In this document: positions 33,887-43,308 of the stretch, piece after piece
Layout of the letters: each line of letters starts with the position of its first letter
How positions within the stretch are numbered: the first letter of the stretch is position 1
Assembly: GCA_017481575.1 (NCBI GenBank)
Contig: JAFUPA010000055.1
Coordinates: forward strand, 57,677 to 121,676
Source: Clostridia bacterium
GTDB lineage: Bacteria > Bacillota > Clostridia > Oscillospirales > Acutalibacteraceae
Direction: 5' to 3'
DNA length: 64,000 nt
Translations under genes and position numbers: made by a program
The notes under the pieces: generated by a model
The model's database searches: none
What the model was told of the DNA's origin: nothing
What the model saw: only the letters and a program-made list of their open reading frames with translations

Positions 33887-35626
33887 TTATTGCATAATAT
33901 AATACAATCGATAATTAAACGGGAATTCTTTTGCATATCGGCTTTTGAGCATACTCGCTTTTGAGACTGCAAGGGAAGTTCTTTCCATAATCTCGGTTAT
34001 ACCGAAGTGTTTTACATCTTTGAAGAACTGCTCAATCTGCTCAGTGCGATCAGGAGTATCGAGCTCCATTCGTGTGAGCTGTAAAAACCTTATTGCAAGA
34101 TATTCACGCTTCACCCTTTCGAGCTGTTCAGCAGTTAAAGCCGCTGACATTGCTTTTTTGAACAGTAAAACAGCTTCATTCACAAGGCTGTCGGTTATGT
34201 ATTCAGCATCGGGGTGCTGGTAAATTGAAAGCGGTGCTGACGAGCAGGCTTGTAACATAAGTTCAACATAGGACTTCATATATTCCCCTGCCTCTTGACC
34301 GTAAACCGCATCAAAAAAGCGTTGCATTTCGTCGTCAATATCCGCATCGGGATCCCAAAGCAATTTTGTAATTATATACGCTTTCAAATCGTCGCAGGAT
34401 GCACCGCCACCGTAAGCAAAATTGCCCTGCTCAAGCAAGCCCTTGATGCCTGTTCGCTTAAAGAAACGGATATTTTCACGAAGCGAATTAAAATGTATAA
34501 ACGGCTGAAGATAATTTTCAAAATTCACCGCATAATCCCACACATAAAGTCGGCTTGCGTGATTTTTCCAATCATTTAAAGCGTTGACAAAAACAGCTTC
34601 GCTACCGTTTGGATTTTCATTGGCAAGCCCCTCAAACGGTTTATCGTAACGGCAATCGATAGAACAAAGACGGACTATCACATTGTCCCGTGCTACAGCC
34701 TTTTTGGGTGCAGGCAATGAGTACTGATAAGCAAAGGTATGCAGAAGAATGTGCGGGTAGTCTGCCTTTATTGAATCGGCAAGCTTGTTGACAAAATGAA
34801 TTATCGGTCCTGCAGGACTGCCCTCTTCTTCCTCAAGCGCACGGCATTTTTCGCAGGCACAACGAAGCATATTATCGTTCTGTGCTACCGAAAAAACCGT
34901 ACATTCGGGATTGTGTTTTATCCAACTGCGCAAGGTTTCTTCTGCAACTGCCAAAACCTCGGGATTGGTCAGGCAAAGCTGACTGTCCCTTGTTCTTTTG
35001 CCGTCAATTTCGGAATAATACTCGGGGTGAGTGTCAAAATATCTGCTTTCGGGCACAAGGTCACAGAAAGAATGGTGAAAATTAAACCACTTCATTCGCC
35101 CGCCCTTGGCAGGCGACAGGTCGCAAAGTCCCGAGTTAAGTCTGTTTTTAGAGCTGAAACCGCCGTCAAAGGCATTGCGGAAATATGCGTCTCTGAATTC
35201 AAACGCCGGCTCTTCCATAATCTCATCAAGCTCAATTTCAAGCACATCAATTTCATCAATTGTTTCAACATCTTTTGTAAAACAACGGAAGTTGCAGAAA
35301 ATTTCAAGGAAACGGTAAACTCCGTAAAGCACACCCCTTGAAGTACCGCCCGTGATAGTGATATTTTCACCGTCAGCCCTGATGCAAAAACCTTCGGGGT
35401 GAAGATTTACAGGTGCAGTCGTCTGTCCTCTTACGTTGTCGCCGATACGTATTTCCGCTCCTCTTTGAGGGCAACGGTCGGAAAAGTACGGCACATCCGC
35501 ACCTGTTGACTTAAGCAGATACTTCTGCAATTCGGCACACGCAAAGCGCACGGTTTCGTCGCTGTACTGATGATTTACAATATGAAATTTACTTTCGCCG
35601 TTTGCGGCAAGTACATATTTGCTCAT
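33887..35626 (-). CDS. DUF4838 glycosidase-like protein in a MurNAc operon
   Basis: 579 residues, cytoplasmic (no signal peptide). An N-terminal alpha-glucuronidase-like (GH67N-type) domain (about 1-130) precedes a DUF4838 TIM-barrel-like domain (about 140-430, with SQLCLTNPEVLAVAEETLRSW, a metal- or cluster-like CACEKC and VWDYAVNFENYL) and a helical tail. DUF4838 is related in fold to family 20 and 67 glycosidases but has no settled activity. The start overlaps the murQ stop (ATGA), so it is coupled to murK-murQ. A role in releasing or processing N-acetylmuramic acid or GlcNAc glycosides in the cytoplasm is inferred. Confidence 0.8.
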   Translation of the reverse strand: MSKYVLAANGESKFHIVNHQYSDETVRFACAELQKYLLKSTGADVPYFSDRCPQRGAEIRIGDNVRGQTTAPVNLHPEGFCIRADGENITITGGTSRGVLYGVYRFLEIFCNFRCFTKDVETIDEIDVLEIELDEIMEEPAFEFRDAYFRNAFDGGFSSKNRLNSGLCDLSPAKGGRMKWFNFHHSFCDLVPESRYFDTHPEYYSEIDGKRTRDSQLCLTNPEVLAVAEETLRSWIKHNPECTVFSVAQNDNMLRCACEKCRALEEEEGSPAGPIIHFVNKLADSIKADYPHILLHTFAYQYSLPAPKKAVARDNVIVRLCSIDCRYDKPFEGLANENPNGSEAVFVNALNDWKNHASRLYVWDYAVNFENYLQPFIHFNSLRENIRFFKRTGIKGLLEQGNFAYGGGASCDDLKAYIITKLLWDPDADIDDEMQRFFDAVYGQEAGEYMKSYVELMLQACSSAPLSIYQHPDAEYITDSLVNEAVLLFKKAMSAALTAEQLERVKREYLAIRFLQLTRMELDTPDRTEQIEQFFKDVKHFGITEIMERTSLAVSKASMLKSRYAKEFPFNYRLYYIMQ

Positions 35627-36438
35627 TTCAAATCCCCTTTTGTCTGCACAGCATCACGTATGTTCCAGTTATTCTCGCAGAGAAGCTGTTCTGCCTGCAT
35701 TTCGGTGCAATGCAGTATTTCCACGACTATGCCAATCATTCTTTTGCGGAGCTTTTTATTGGTTGGTTTGAGGTTTATCATAAGATTTTCGTAAACACAA
35801 CCGCATTTAACCATTGCTGTTGTGGAAATCATATTGAGAATAATTTTTTGTGCCGTACCGGCTTTCATCCTGGTTGAACCTGTTATAACCTCGGGGCCTG
35901 TGTCGGCACAGATGTCAATCTCCGCTGTTTTCCCCAGTTCGGTGTCGGGGTTATTGGTGATTGAAACAGTTTTTGCGCCAAGCTCTCTTGCGTATTTGAC
36001 CGCTGAAATTACATAAGCGGCAGAGCCTGAAGCGGAAAGACCGATTAAAATATCGTTACTGCTGAAATTTCGCTTTTTTAGCTCATCAACACCCATATAG
36101 GGGTCGTCCTCGGCATTTTCCGCCGCTTTGAACATACACCTTTCGCCGCCTGCGATTATTCCGTTAAACAGGTCGTACGGCACACCGAAGGTAGGCGGAC
36201 ACTCTGCGGCATCGCACACGGCAAGTCTACCCGATGTTCCGCTTCCGAGATAATAGACCTTACCGCCGTTTTCGATTACAGCCGCCGTGGCATCACAAGC
36301 CTTTTCAATTTCGGGCAACGCTTTATCGATAGCAGAAATTACATTTGCATTTTCGTTGTTGATTATTCTGATTATATCGCACGTTGGCATTTCTGCAATT
36401 TTATATGTATCGGGATTTCGCATTTCAGTTTTAAGCAT
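35623..36438 (-). CDS. murQ: N-acetylmuramic acid 6-phosphate etherase
   Basis: About 271 residues, slightly short for MurQ. The SIS domain shows VYYLGSGTSGRLAVCDAAECPPTFG, the acid/base region AENAEDD and LSASGSAAYV. The C-terminus carries the UBA-like helix bundle (LHCTEMQAEQLLCENNWNIRDAV). MurQ cleaves D-lactate from MurNAc-6-P to give GlcNAc-6-P. The ATG at 36438 follows AGAGGTG and overlaps the murK stop by eight bases. With the kinase upstream this gives MurNAc to MurNAc-6-P to GlcNAc-6-P without a PTS. Confidence 0.92.
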   Translation of the reverse strand: MLKTEMRNPDTYKIAEMPTCDIIRIINNENANVISAIDKALPEIEKACDATAAVIENGGKVYYLGSGTSGRLAVCDAAECPPTFGVPYDLFNGIIAGGERCMFKAAENAEDDPYMGVDELKKRNFSSNDILIGLSASGSAAYVISAVKYARELGAKTVSITNNPDTELGKTAEIDICADTGPEVITGSTRMKAGTAQKIILNMISTTAMVKCGCVYENLMINLKPTNKKLRKRMIGIVVEILHCTEMQAEQLLCENNWNIRDAVQTKGDLK

Positions 36439-37339
36439 ATTCTGCACCTCTTTCGGCAAGTGAAATCGCACCGTTTACCATTGGCTCGGTTGAAAAAATA
36501 AGATTGTATTCTTCATTTAAGTGCTTCTTAATAATAGGTTCAATTATTTCGGCCTGATTACAAAGACCACCACAAAGGACAATTTTTTTATCGCCGTTCA
36601 AGTGTTTTGCCGCTGAGCTGATTATACGGGCTGTTTCTTCAAGATTTTGTTCAAGGATTTTTGCAGCTTCCGAGTCACCTTTTTTGTACGCTTCAAATAA
36701 AACCGAAGCAAAAGATGCAACAAAGGTCAGCCCTCGACTGTAAATATACGCAATGCTGTCGTTCAAAGGTTTGCCGAGCTTTTTTTCGGCAAGAGTAAAA
36801 ATCAGTTCACTTCCTCCCCTGCCGTCAAAGAAGCTGAAAGCAGAATTGAGTGCCGCAGAACCGAGTGCAAAACCGCTTCCGCCCTTGTCGATAAGATATC
36901 CCCAACCGCCGACACGGTGTAATTCTGTATCAACACGGCTGAAAGCAACAATGCCCGTACCCATAATAACAGCAACACCATCAGAGGTGCCTAGCGCTGT
37001 TTCAAGTGCATTTTCAACATCGCTCCCGTTATTATAAAAGCCAAAACCGAACTGTGACAGGAAATTGTTTATCTGATTTTTATTTTCTGAATTCATACTG
37101 CCTGCGATTCCTGCAAAAGCAGAAACTTCACCCAAATTTATACCGTCACACACTTCTTCAATGCCTTTTTTCAAAACTGAAAAAGCGTTATCAATTCCCA
37201 TATTTACGGGATTTGAGCTACCGAGCACAATGCGTCTGATTTCCTTTTTCGCAGTATCTGTAAGCAAAAACTCGGTTTTACTGCCTCCTCCGTCAATGCC
37301 GAGGAAATATTTTATATTTTTGTTACCGCAGTCACTCAT
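36431..37339 (-). CDS. BadF-family N-acetylmuramate/N-acetylglucosamine kinase (MurK-like)
   Basis: About 302 residues with the actin-like ATPase motifs FLGIDGGGSKTEFLLTD, AVIMGTGIVAFS and VLCGGLCNQAEII, plus GGWGYLIDKGGSGFALG, typical of GlcNAc kinases. In Clostridium acetobutylicum a BadF kinase (MurK) next to murQ phosphorylates both MurNAc and GlcNAc; the same order occurs here. The ATG at 37339 follows AAGGGG. It leads the operon behind a consensus promoter. Confidence 0.85.
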   Translation of the reverse strand: MSDCGNKNIKYFLGIDGGGSKTEFLLTDTAKKEIRRIVLGSSNPVNMGIDNAFSVLKKGIEEVCDGINLGEVSAFAGIAGSMNSENKNQINNFLSQFGFGFYNNGSDVENALETALGTSDGVAVIMGTGIVAFSRVDTELHRVGGWGYLIDKGGSGFALGSAALNSAFSFFDGRGGSELIFTLAEKKLGKPLNDSIAYIYSRGLTFVASFASVLFEAYKKGDSEAAKILEQNLEETARIISSAAKHLNGDKKIVLCGGLCNQAEIIEPIIKKHLNEEYNLIFSTEPMVNGAISLAERGAEYA

Positions 37340-37362
37340 CAAAACAACCCCTTTATATGTTG

Positions 37363-37391
37363 ATTATACAATATAAAGTTTTTATAGTCAA
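37363..37391 (-). promoter_or_regulatory. Promoter of the murK-murQ-DUF4838 operon
   Basis: Minus strand: TTGACT (37386-37391), 17-base spacer, TATAAT (37363-37368). ATATAAAG-type repeats flank the -10 box, but no clear operator is seen. Confidence 0.82.
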
Positions 37392-37493
37392 AGGGTTATC
37401 TTTAAGTGAATATAAATAATCAAGTTTTTGTTTATTCCAAACAAACAGATAAGGTTATGATTGAAAAATTTCTGATTATGTCTGAAACATATT

Positions 37494-37537
37494 AAAATCC
37501 CCTTTGGAGCAGAATTACGGCTTCCAACGGGGATTTT
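37494..37537 (-). terminator. Terminator of the YczE/YitT-like gene and the long BCAA transcript
   Basis: The stem AAAATCCCC/GGGGATTTT with an inner TTGGA/TCCAA helix (37494-37537) lies 11 bases after the stop at 37549. T residues follow on the minus strand. Confidence 0.8.
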
Positions 37538-37548
37538 ATGATATCATT

Positions 37549-38202
37549 CTATCTTTTAAGCAACTTTCCCAACGGTTTTTGAAGCATTGGACGGAAAAGT
37601 TTGACGGTAAAACCGACGAGTACTGCTGAAATTATTGTACCCTCTCTTGTGCCGACCAGCTTACCGTCAAAAAGTATCAGCGACAGCACTATTGACAGCA
37701 ACACCCACGAAACATCAAAGAATATTTTTGTGTTGCCGAAATCTTTTTTTGTCACGTCGGCAAGTGCTTTGACAAATGCCTCGCCTGAATTGAGAATTAC
37801 ATCTGCAATTACACCGAGCGTTATTCCAAAACCAAGCACAACAATTCCGACCAGCACCAGCAAAATCTGAACGATATATTTGTCATTAGGTATTCCGCTC
37901 ACGATCCATAGACCAAAGTCGGTAAAATAGCCGAATATAAATGAGAGCGGTATCTGTAAAAGCTGTATCGGTTTAAAGTTGCGGCGAAGCAGTATTATCT
38001 GTCCGAGAAGTAATACGCAATTTGACACAGTCAGCCACGTTCCGAAGGAAAGAAAAGTGAACTTTATGCTCACAACATTGGCAACTGACGAAATCGGAGA
38101 AACACCAAGCTCTGCATGCTTTGTAATAGCAACACCCAGACCCATAAAGAACAGGCAGATTATAAATAATCCGTATCGTTTTGCGACTTCTTTTTTTGAC
38201 AT
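37549..38202 (-). CDS. YczE/YyaS/YitT-type membrane protein (DUF6198-like)
   Basis: About 217 residues with five to six membrane helices (about 12-30, 45-66, 78-96, 110-135, 160-180) and the family start FMGLGVAITKHAELGVSPISS. Bacillus YczE is a membrane protein needed for surfactin production in some strains; the wider function is unclear. The ATG at 38202 follows AAGGTGAT, of which the first two bases come from the inverted repeat of the adjacent MITE-like element. It may be read through from the BCAA operon or from a promoter in the element. Confidence 0.75.
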   Translation of the reverse strand: MSKKEVAKRYGLFIICLFFMGLGVAITKHAELGVSPISSVANVVSIKFTFLSFGTWLTVSNCVLLLGQIILLRRNFKPIQLLQIPLSFIFGYFTDFGLWIVSGIPNDKYIVQILLVLVGIVVLGFGITLGVIADVILNSGEAFVKALADVTKKDFGNTKIFFDVSWVLLSIVLSLILFDGKLVGTREGTIISAVLVGFTVKLFRPMLQKPLGKLLKR

Positions 38203-38212
38203 ATCTATCACC

Positions 38213-38491
38213 TTAGGGTGACGGTAATAATCCGAACCATGTTTTTTATCGGATAATTTCCGTCACTTCTTCGTTAAAATACTCGCCAATCCGCAAGGAT
38301 TGGCTGTGTTTTTGCCTTGAATTGCCAAAAATCCTCTCGATAAAAAATCTTCGACCCGAAAGCAAAGGATTTTCAGATGATTTTTGGATGTTTCGGGTGC
38401 CGACAGGTTGGCGCCTTTCAAAGCCGAAACGCCGAAAAGCGCTGAAAAAACTTGCTTTTCGGGCAGGTTCGGATTATTATCGCCACCCTAA
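38213..38491. mobile_element. MITE-like element with 26-base terminal inverted repeats
   Basis: The two ends, 38213-38238 and 38466-38491, are inverted repeats of 26 bases with two mismatches (outermost TTAGGGTG and CACCCTAA). The 279-base interior has no credible gene but contains a hairpin GCCAATCC-GCAA-GGATTGGC (38285-38304) followed by a T run. No target-site duplication is obvious. The right end encodes the last four residues and stop of the MaoC gene, and the left end abuts the ribosome binding site of the membrane protein gene. Confidence 0.78.
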
Positions 38492-38911
38492 ACATCTGAC
38501 AATCGCTTCGGTAACGTTTGTCAGAACAAGGTCTCCGTTTTGGTTATACGCTTTTATCGTGATTTCCACAATACCGTTTTTGGAATTTCGCTTTGTAAGG
38601 TTTGTAACCACGGCATTTGACGAGAGCACATCATCGGCATAAACAGGCTTGAGCCATTCAATTTTTGTGGATTTGCCTGCAAGAAGCTCCTCACCAAACA
38701 AATCGACCTCAAGATACTTTGCCCATACCGACATGAACGACATTACACCGGGCGCAATCAATCCGCCGAATGGTGTGCTTTTTGCGTATTCTTCATCTGT
38801 ATGCAAGGGTATATTATCATAATCCCGTGCAAAGCTGAGCATTTTTTCCTTTTCAATAACAGCAGACGGAATATCTACCGTCATTCCAATTTTGATGTCT
38901 TCAAAAAACAT
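38477..38911 (-). CDS. MaoC-like hot-dog dehydratase, C-terminus supplied by a MITE
   Basis: 144 residues with the hot-dog fold and (R)-hydratase signature DNIPLHTDEEYAKSTPFGGLIAPG (about 32-55, split across catalytic Asp and His). Such proteins hydrate enoyl-CoA or act on related thioesters. The last four residues (LGWR) and stop codon are encoded by the terminal inverted repeat of the adjacent element, so the original C-terminus may have differed. The gene starts three bases after the AAA ATPase gene and belongs to the BCAA transcript. Confidence 0.82.
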   Translation of the reverse strand: MFFEDIKIGMTVDIPSAVIEKEKMLSFARDYDNIPLHTDEEYAKSTPFGGLIAPGVMSFMSVWAKYLEVDLFGEELLAGKSTKIEWLKPVYADDVLSSNAVVTNLTKRNSKNGIVEITIKAYNQNGDLVLTNVTEAIVRCLGWR

Positions 38912-38914
38912 ATT

Positions 38915-40078
38915 TTACCTCGATAATAAACCGTCAATAAATTGTCGTGCAAGCCGTGCCGACCTGCCTCCACGCTCTAACGCAAAGCGTTCTGCGAGCA
39001 AATCAAGCTCTTCAATCGTCATATTGATACCGTTTTCTTCTGCCAGATGATGCACAATGTGAAGAAAGGTTTCCTTGTTTGGTTTTGAGAAGGTAACGTG
39101 AATTCCGAAGCGCTCGGACAAGGAAACCAACTCCTGAATCGTGTCGTTGCGGTGAATATCGTCACCGTCACGGTCAGAAAACTTTTCCTTTATAATATGC
39201 CTGCGGTTGCTTGTGGCATAGATAACAACGTTGCTTGATTTTGCCGTTACTGAGCCTTCAAGAACTGCTTTGAGTGCGTTGAAATTATCATCATCTTTCA
39301 GGAATGAAAGGTCATCAATGAATAAAATAAATTTTAACGGATTTATTGACAGTTCGTCAAGTATTTTTTGAATTGAACGAAGCTGATCCTTGCGCACCTC
39401 GATAATACGAAGTCCCTTGTCCCACAGAGCGTTGGCAACTGCTTTTACTGTTGAGGATTTGCCTGTGCCGGCATCTCCTGTCAGAAGAATGTTTGCGGCA
39501 GGCTTGCCGTCAAGCAGAGCCTTGGTATTGTCAAGAATGATTTTTCTTTCACGCTCATAATCAACAAGGTCGGAAAGAGCGATTTTGTCGGGATGAAGCA
39601 CAGGGACAATTGCGTTTTGCCCATCCACACAGAACATACGGTTTTTGGCATAAATACCGTAGCCGTACCTGCCGATGTTTTCAGCCCTGTGGAGATAAAT
39701 ATCTTTTAGCCTGAGCTGTGTGGTTGTGAAGTCAGGCAAAAAGCCTTTGTATTCCAGAGATGCGCAGAGTTTTTCTTTATTGAGCTGTGCCACTTCTTGC
39801 AAAATATCAAGCTCGGACACAAGAGTACAATACATATAATTCGGAACAGCTTTACCTACACCGACACTCTTTACATACACATTTTCGCTGTTTGTACAGA
39901 TTTCTTTTATATATTCGCCCAAGTTTCCGCCGTTTGCATTGTAGAGTGCCGCCACAAACTCGGCATAAGCCGAGCCTGTGGGATTTTCAAGAAAAGTACA
40001 TAATGAGGAAATAACAGAATCTTTTAATAATTCCCTGAAAATACATAAGGTATCAAGTTTTTCTTTTAACTCTATCAT
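38915..40078 (-). CDS. DUF815-family AAA+ ATPase
   Basis: 387 residues. A helical N-terminal region (1-150) precedes an AAA domain with Walker A LLTGDAGTGKSS (about 200), Walker B ILFIDDLSF, and sensor-1 ATSNRRH. DUF815 ATPases are common in Firmicutes and resemble DnaC/IstB-type loaders; their role is unknown. The start is one base after the ilvD stop, so translation is likely coupled. Why it sits in an amino-acid operon is unclear. Confidence 0.85.
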   Translation of the reverse strand: MIELKEKLDTLCIFRELLKDSVISSLCTFLENPTGSAYAEFVAALYNANGGNLGEYIKEICTNSENVYVKSVGVGKAVPNYMYCTLVSELDILQEVAQLNKEKLCASLEYKGFLPDFTTTQLRLKDIYLHRAENIGRYGYGIYAKNRMFCVDGQNAIVPVLHPDKIALSDLVDYERERKIILDNTKALLDGKPAANILLTGDAGTGKSSTVKAVANALWDKGLRIIEVRKDQLRSIQKILDELSINPLKFILFIDDLSFLKDDDNFNALKAVLEGSVTAKSSNVVIYATSNRRHIIKEKFSDRDGDDIHRNDTIQELVSLSERFGIHVTFSKPNKETFLHIVHHLAEENGINMTIEELDLLAERFALERGGRSARLARQFIDGLLSR

Positions 40079-40079
40079 A

Positions 40080-41735
40080 TCAGTTCAGAATTGCCCCCGA
40101 TGCACCGCCCGAAACAAGAGCTGCATAGCGCTTCAGGTAGCCTGAAAGTTCCTTTGTTTTCGGAACAAAATTCTTCATTCTTTCTTCAAGCACCGCCTCA
40201 TCGACCTTGAGCTCGATTTTGTTTTCGGGAATGTTGATGCTGATGATATCGCCGTCTTCAACAACACCGATCATACCGCCTGATGCGGCTTCGGGTGTGA
40301 CATGACCGATGCAGGCACCACGAGTGGCACCGCTGAAACGACCGTCTGTTATAAGTGCGACACTGTTGCCAAGACCCATACCCATAATTGCAGAGGTCGG
40401 GTTGAGCATCTCACGCATACCGGGGCCGCCTTTCGGGCCTTCGTAACGGATAACCACAACATCGCCTGCCTTGATTTTGCCTGCGTTGATAGCCTCCTGT
40501 GCGTCCTCTTCACAGTCAAACACTTTTGCCGGACCCTCGTGAACAAGCATTTCAGGAAGCACGGCAGAGCGTTTGACAACACTACCCTCGGGAGCAAGGT
40601 TGCCTCTGAGCACGGCAATACCGCCCGTTTCGCTGTACGGATTATCAATCGGTCGGATAACCTCGGGATTTAGGTTGACGCAACCCGAAATGTTTTCACC
40701 CATCGTCTTGCCTGTTACGGTTATGCAATCAGTATTGAGAAGTCCTTTTTTGTCGAGCTCGCTCATAACGGCATAAACACCGCCGGCTTCATCAAGGTCT
40801 TCCATATAAGTTCTGCCTGCAGGTGCAAGGTGACAGAGGTTAGGAGTTTTTGCGCTGATTTCGTTTGCGATATCAAGATTCAACTCCACACCGCACTCGT
40901 GAGCAATAGCAGGAAGGTGCAACATACTGTTTGTCGAACAGCCAAGAGCCATATCAACGGTAAGTGCATTCATAAGAGCCTCTTTGGTCATAATGTCACG
41001 GGGACAGATATTTTTCTTAATCATATCCATAACAGCCATACCTGCGTGCTTTGCAAGTTCAATTCGGGCAGAATAAACAGCAGGAATTGTACCGTTGCCA
41101 CGAAGCCCCATTCCGAGTGCTTCGGTAAGGCAGTTCATAGAGTTTGCGGTATACATACCCGAGCAAGAACCGCAGGTCGGACAGGTTTTACATTCGTATT
41201 CAAGGAGCTTTTTGTCGGTAATCTTGCCAGCGTTGTAAGCACCGACAGCCTCAAACATACTTGAAAGGCTTGTCTTTTTGCCTTCTACTCTGCCTGCAAG
41301 CATCGGACCACCGCTGACAAATACGGTGGGAATATTAACTCTTGCCGCCGCCATAAGCAAACCGGGAACATTTTTATCGCAGTTGGGCACCATAACAAGT
41401 CCGTCAAAGCCGTGCGCAAGAGTCATTGCTTCGGTCGAGTCGGCTATAAGGTCACGAGTGACAAGAGAATATTTCATTCCCGTGTGTCCCATAGCGATGC
41501 CGTCACAAACTGCGATTGCAGGGAATACAATCGGTGTACCGCCTGCCATTGCAACACCGAGCTTTACGGCATCGACGATTTTATCAATATTCATATGACC
41601 CGGAACAATCTCGTTGTAAGAGCTGACGATACCGATTAGCGGTCTTTTCTGCTCCTCTTCGGTAAGCCCCAGAGCATGAAATAAACTGCGGTGAGGTGCG
41701 TTTTTAACACCGTCAACTACATTTTCTTTTGGCAT
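40080..41735 (-). CDS. ilvD: Dihydroxy-acid dehydratase
   Basis: 551 residues, standard length. It has [29 protein letters not shown] (cluster and Mg region) and [17 protein letters not shown]. It converts 2,3-dihydroxy-isovalerate and -methylvalerate into the 2-keto acids for Val and Ile. The start ATG follows AAGGAG. It is the last biosynthetic gene of the operon. Confidence 0.96.
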   Translation of the reverse strand: MPKENVVDGVKNAPHRSLFHALGLTEEEQKRPLIGIVSSYNEIVPGHMNIDKIVDAVKLGVAMAGGTPIVFPAIAVCDGIAMGHTGMKYSLVTRDLIADSTEAMTLAHGFDGLVMVPNCDKNVPGLLMAAARVNIPTVFVSGGPMLAGRVEGKKTSLSSMFEAVGAYNAGKITDKKLLEYECKTCPTCGSCSGMYTANSMNCLTEALGMGLRGNGTIPAVYSARIELAKHAGMAVMDMIKKNICPRDIMTKEALMNALTVDMALGCSTNSMLHLPAIAHECGVELNLDIANEISAKTPNLCHLAPAGRTYMEDLDEAGGVYAVMSELDKKGLLNTDCITVTGKTMGENISGCVNLNPEVIRPIDNPYSETGGIAVLRGNLAPEGSVVKRSAVLPEMLVHEGPAKVFDCEEDAQEAINAGKIKAGDVVVIRYEGPKGGPGMREMLNPTSAIMGMGLGNSVALITDGRFSGATRGACIGHVTPEAASGGMIGVVEDGDIISINIPENKIELKVDEAVLEERMKNFVPKTKELSGYLKRYAALVSGGASGAILN

Positions 41736-41762
41736 AAAAATTCTCCTTATTTGGAAAGTCTT

Positions 41763-42797
<1,035 letters not shown>

Positions 42798-42800
42798 TTA

Positions 42801-43307
42801 TTACAAATTTATTGTATGACGAATTGTTGTACTGCCCTTTTCCAGGGACACACTGCCTGTACGGCAGATTTCAAGTATCTCATATTCTCGCATAAGATTT
42901 ATAAAGTCGTCTATTCTTGCAGAAGTGTCAGAAAGACGAAGCATTATAGAATTCTTTGAATAATCTACGGTTTCAGCTCCAAAGGCTTTTGTCGCAGTGT
43001 TAATATCCTCTCGTGTGGAGGGGTCATTCTGCATTTTTATTAAAAGCAGTTCACAGCTTACTGAATTATCCGAGGTGATTTCTTTGATTGAATACACATC
43101 GGGTAGCTTGTAAAGCTGGTTTATAAGCTGTTGCTTGTAGTTTTCTTCACCGCCGAAAACCACAGTAATTCGTGAAAATTCGCTTGTTTCTGTTTCACTC
43201 ACGGTAAGAGCATTGATATTAAACTGACGGCGTCTGAACATGCTAGTAACTCTGTTGAGTACACCGAACTGGTTTTTAACCAGTACCGCTAAGGTATACT
43301 TGTTCAT
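42801..43307 (-). CDS. ilvN: Acetolactate synthase small (regulatory) subunit
   Basis: About 168 residues. An N-terminal ACT domain (about 1-76, LAVLVKNQFGVLNRVTSMFRRR) precedes the AHAS small-subunit C-terminal domain. It confers valine feedback control on IlvB. The ATG at 43307, one base after the ilvB stop, has AGGTGG eight bases ahead; a GTG at 43316 is possible but sits in that site. Confidence 0.93.
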   Translation of the reverse strand: MNKYTLAVLVKNQFGVLNRVTSMFRRRQFNINALTVSETETSEFSRITVVFGGEENYKQQLINQLYKLPDVYSIKEITSDNSVSCELLLIKMQNDPSTREDINTATKAFGAETVDYSKNSIMLRLSDTSARIDDFINLMREYEILEICRTGSVSLEKGSTTIRHTINL

Positions 43308-43308
43308 A

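Noticed and set aside
38322-38642. 106-codon plus-strand frame spanning the MITE-like element
   Set aside because: It crosses the terminal repeat into the antisense of maoC, is basic and lacks a binding site; it is not a transposase.
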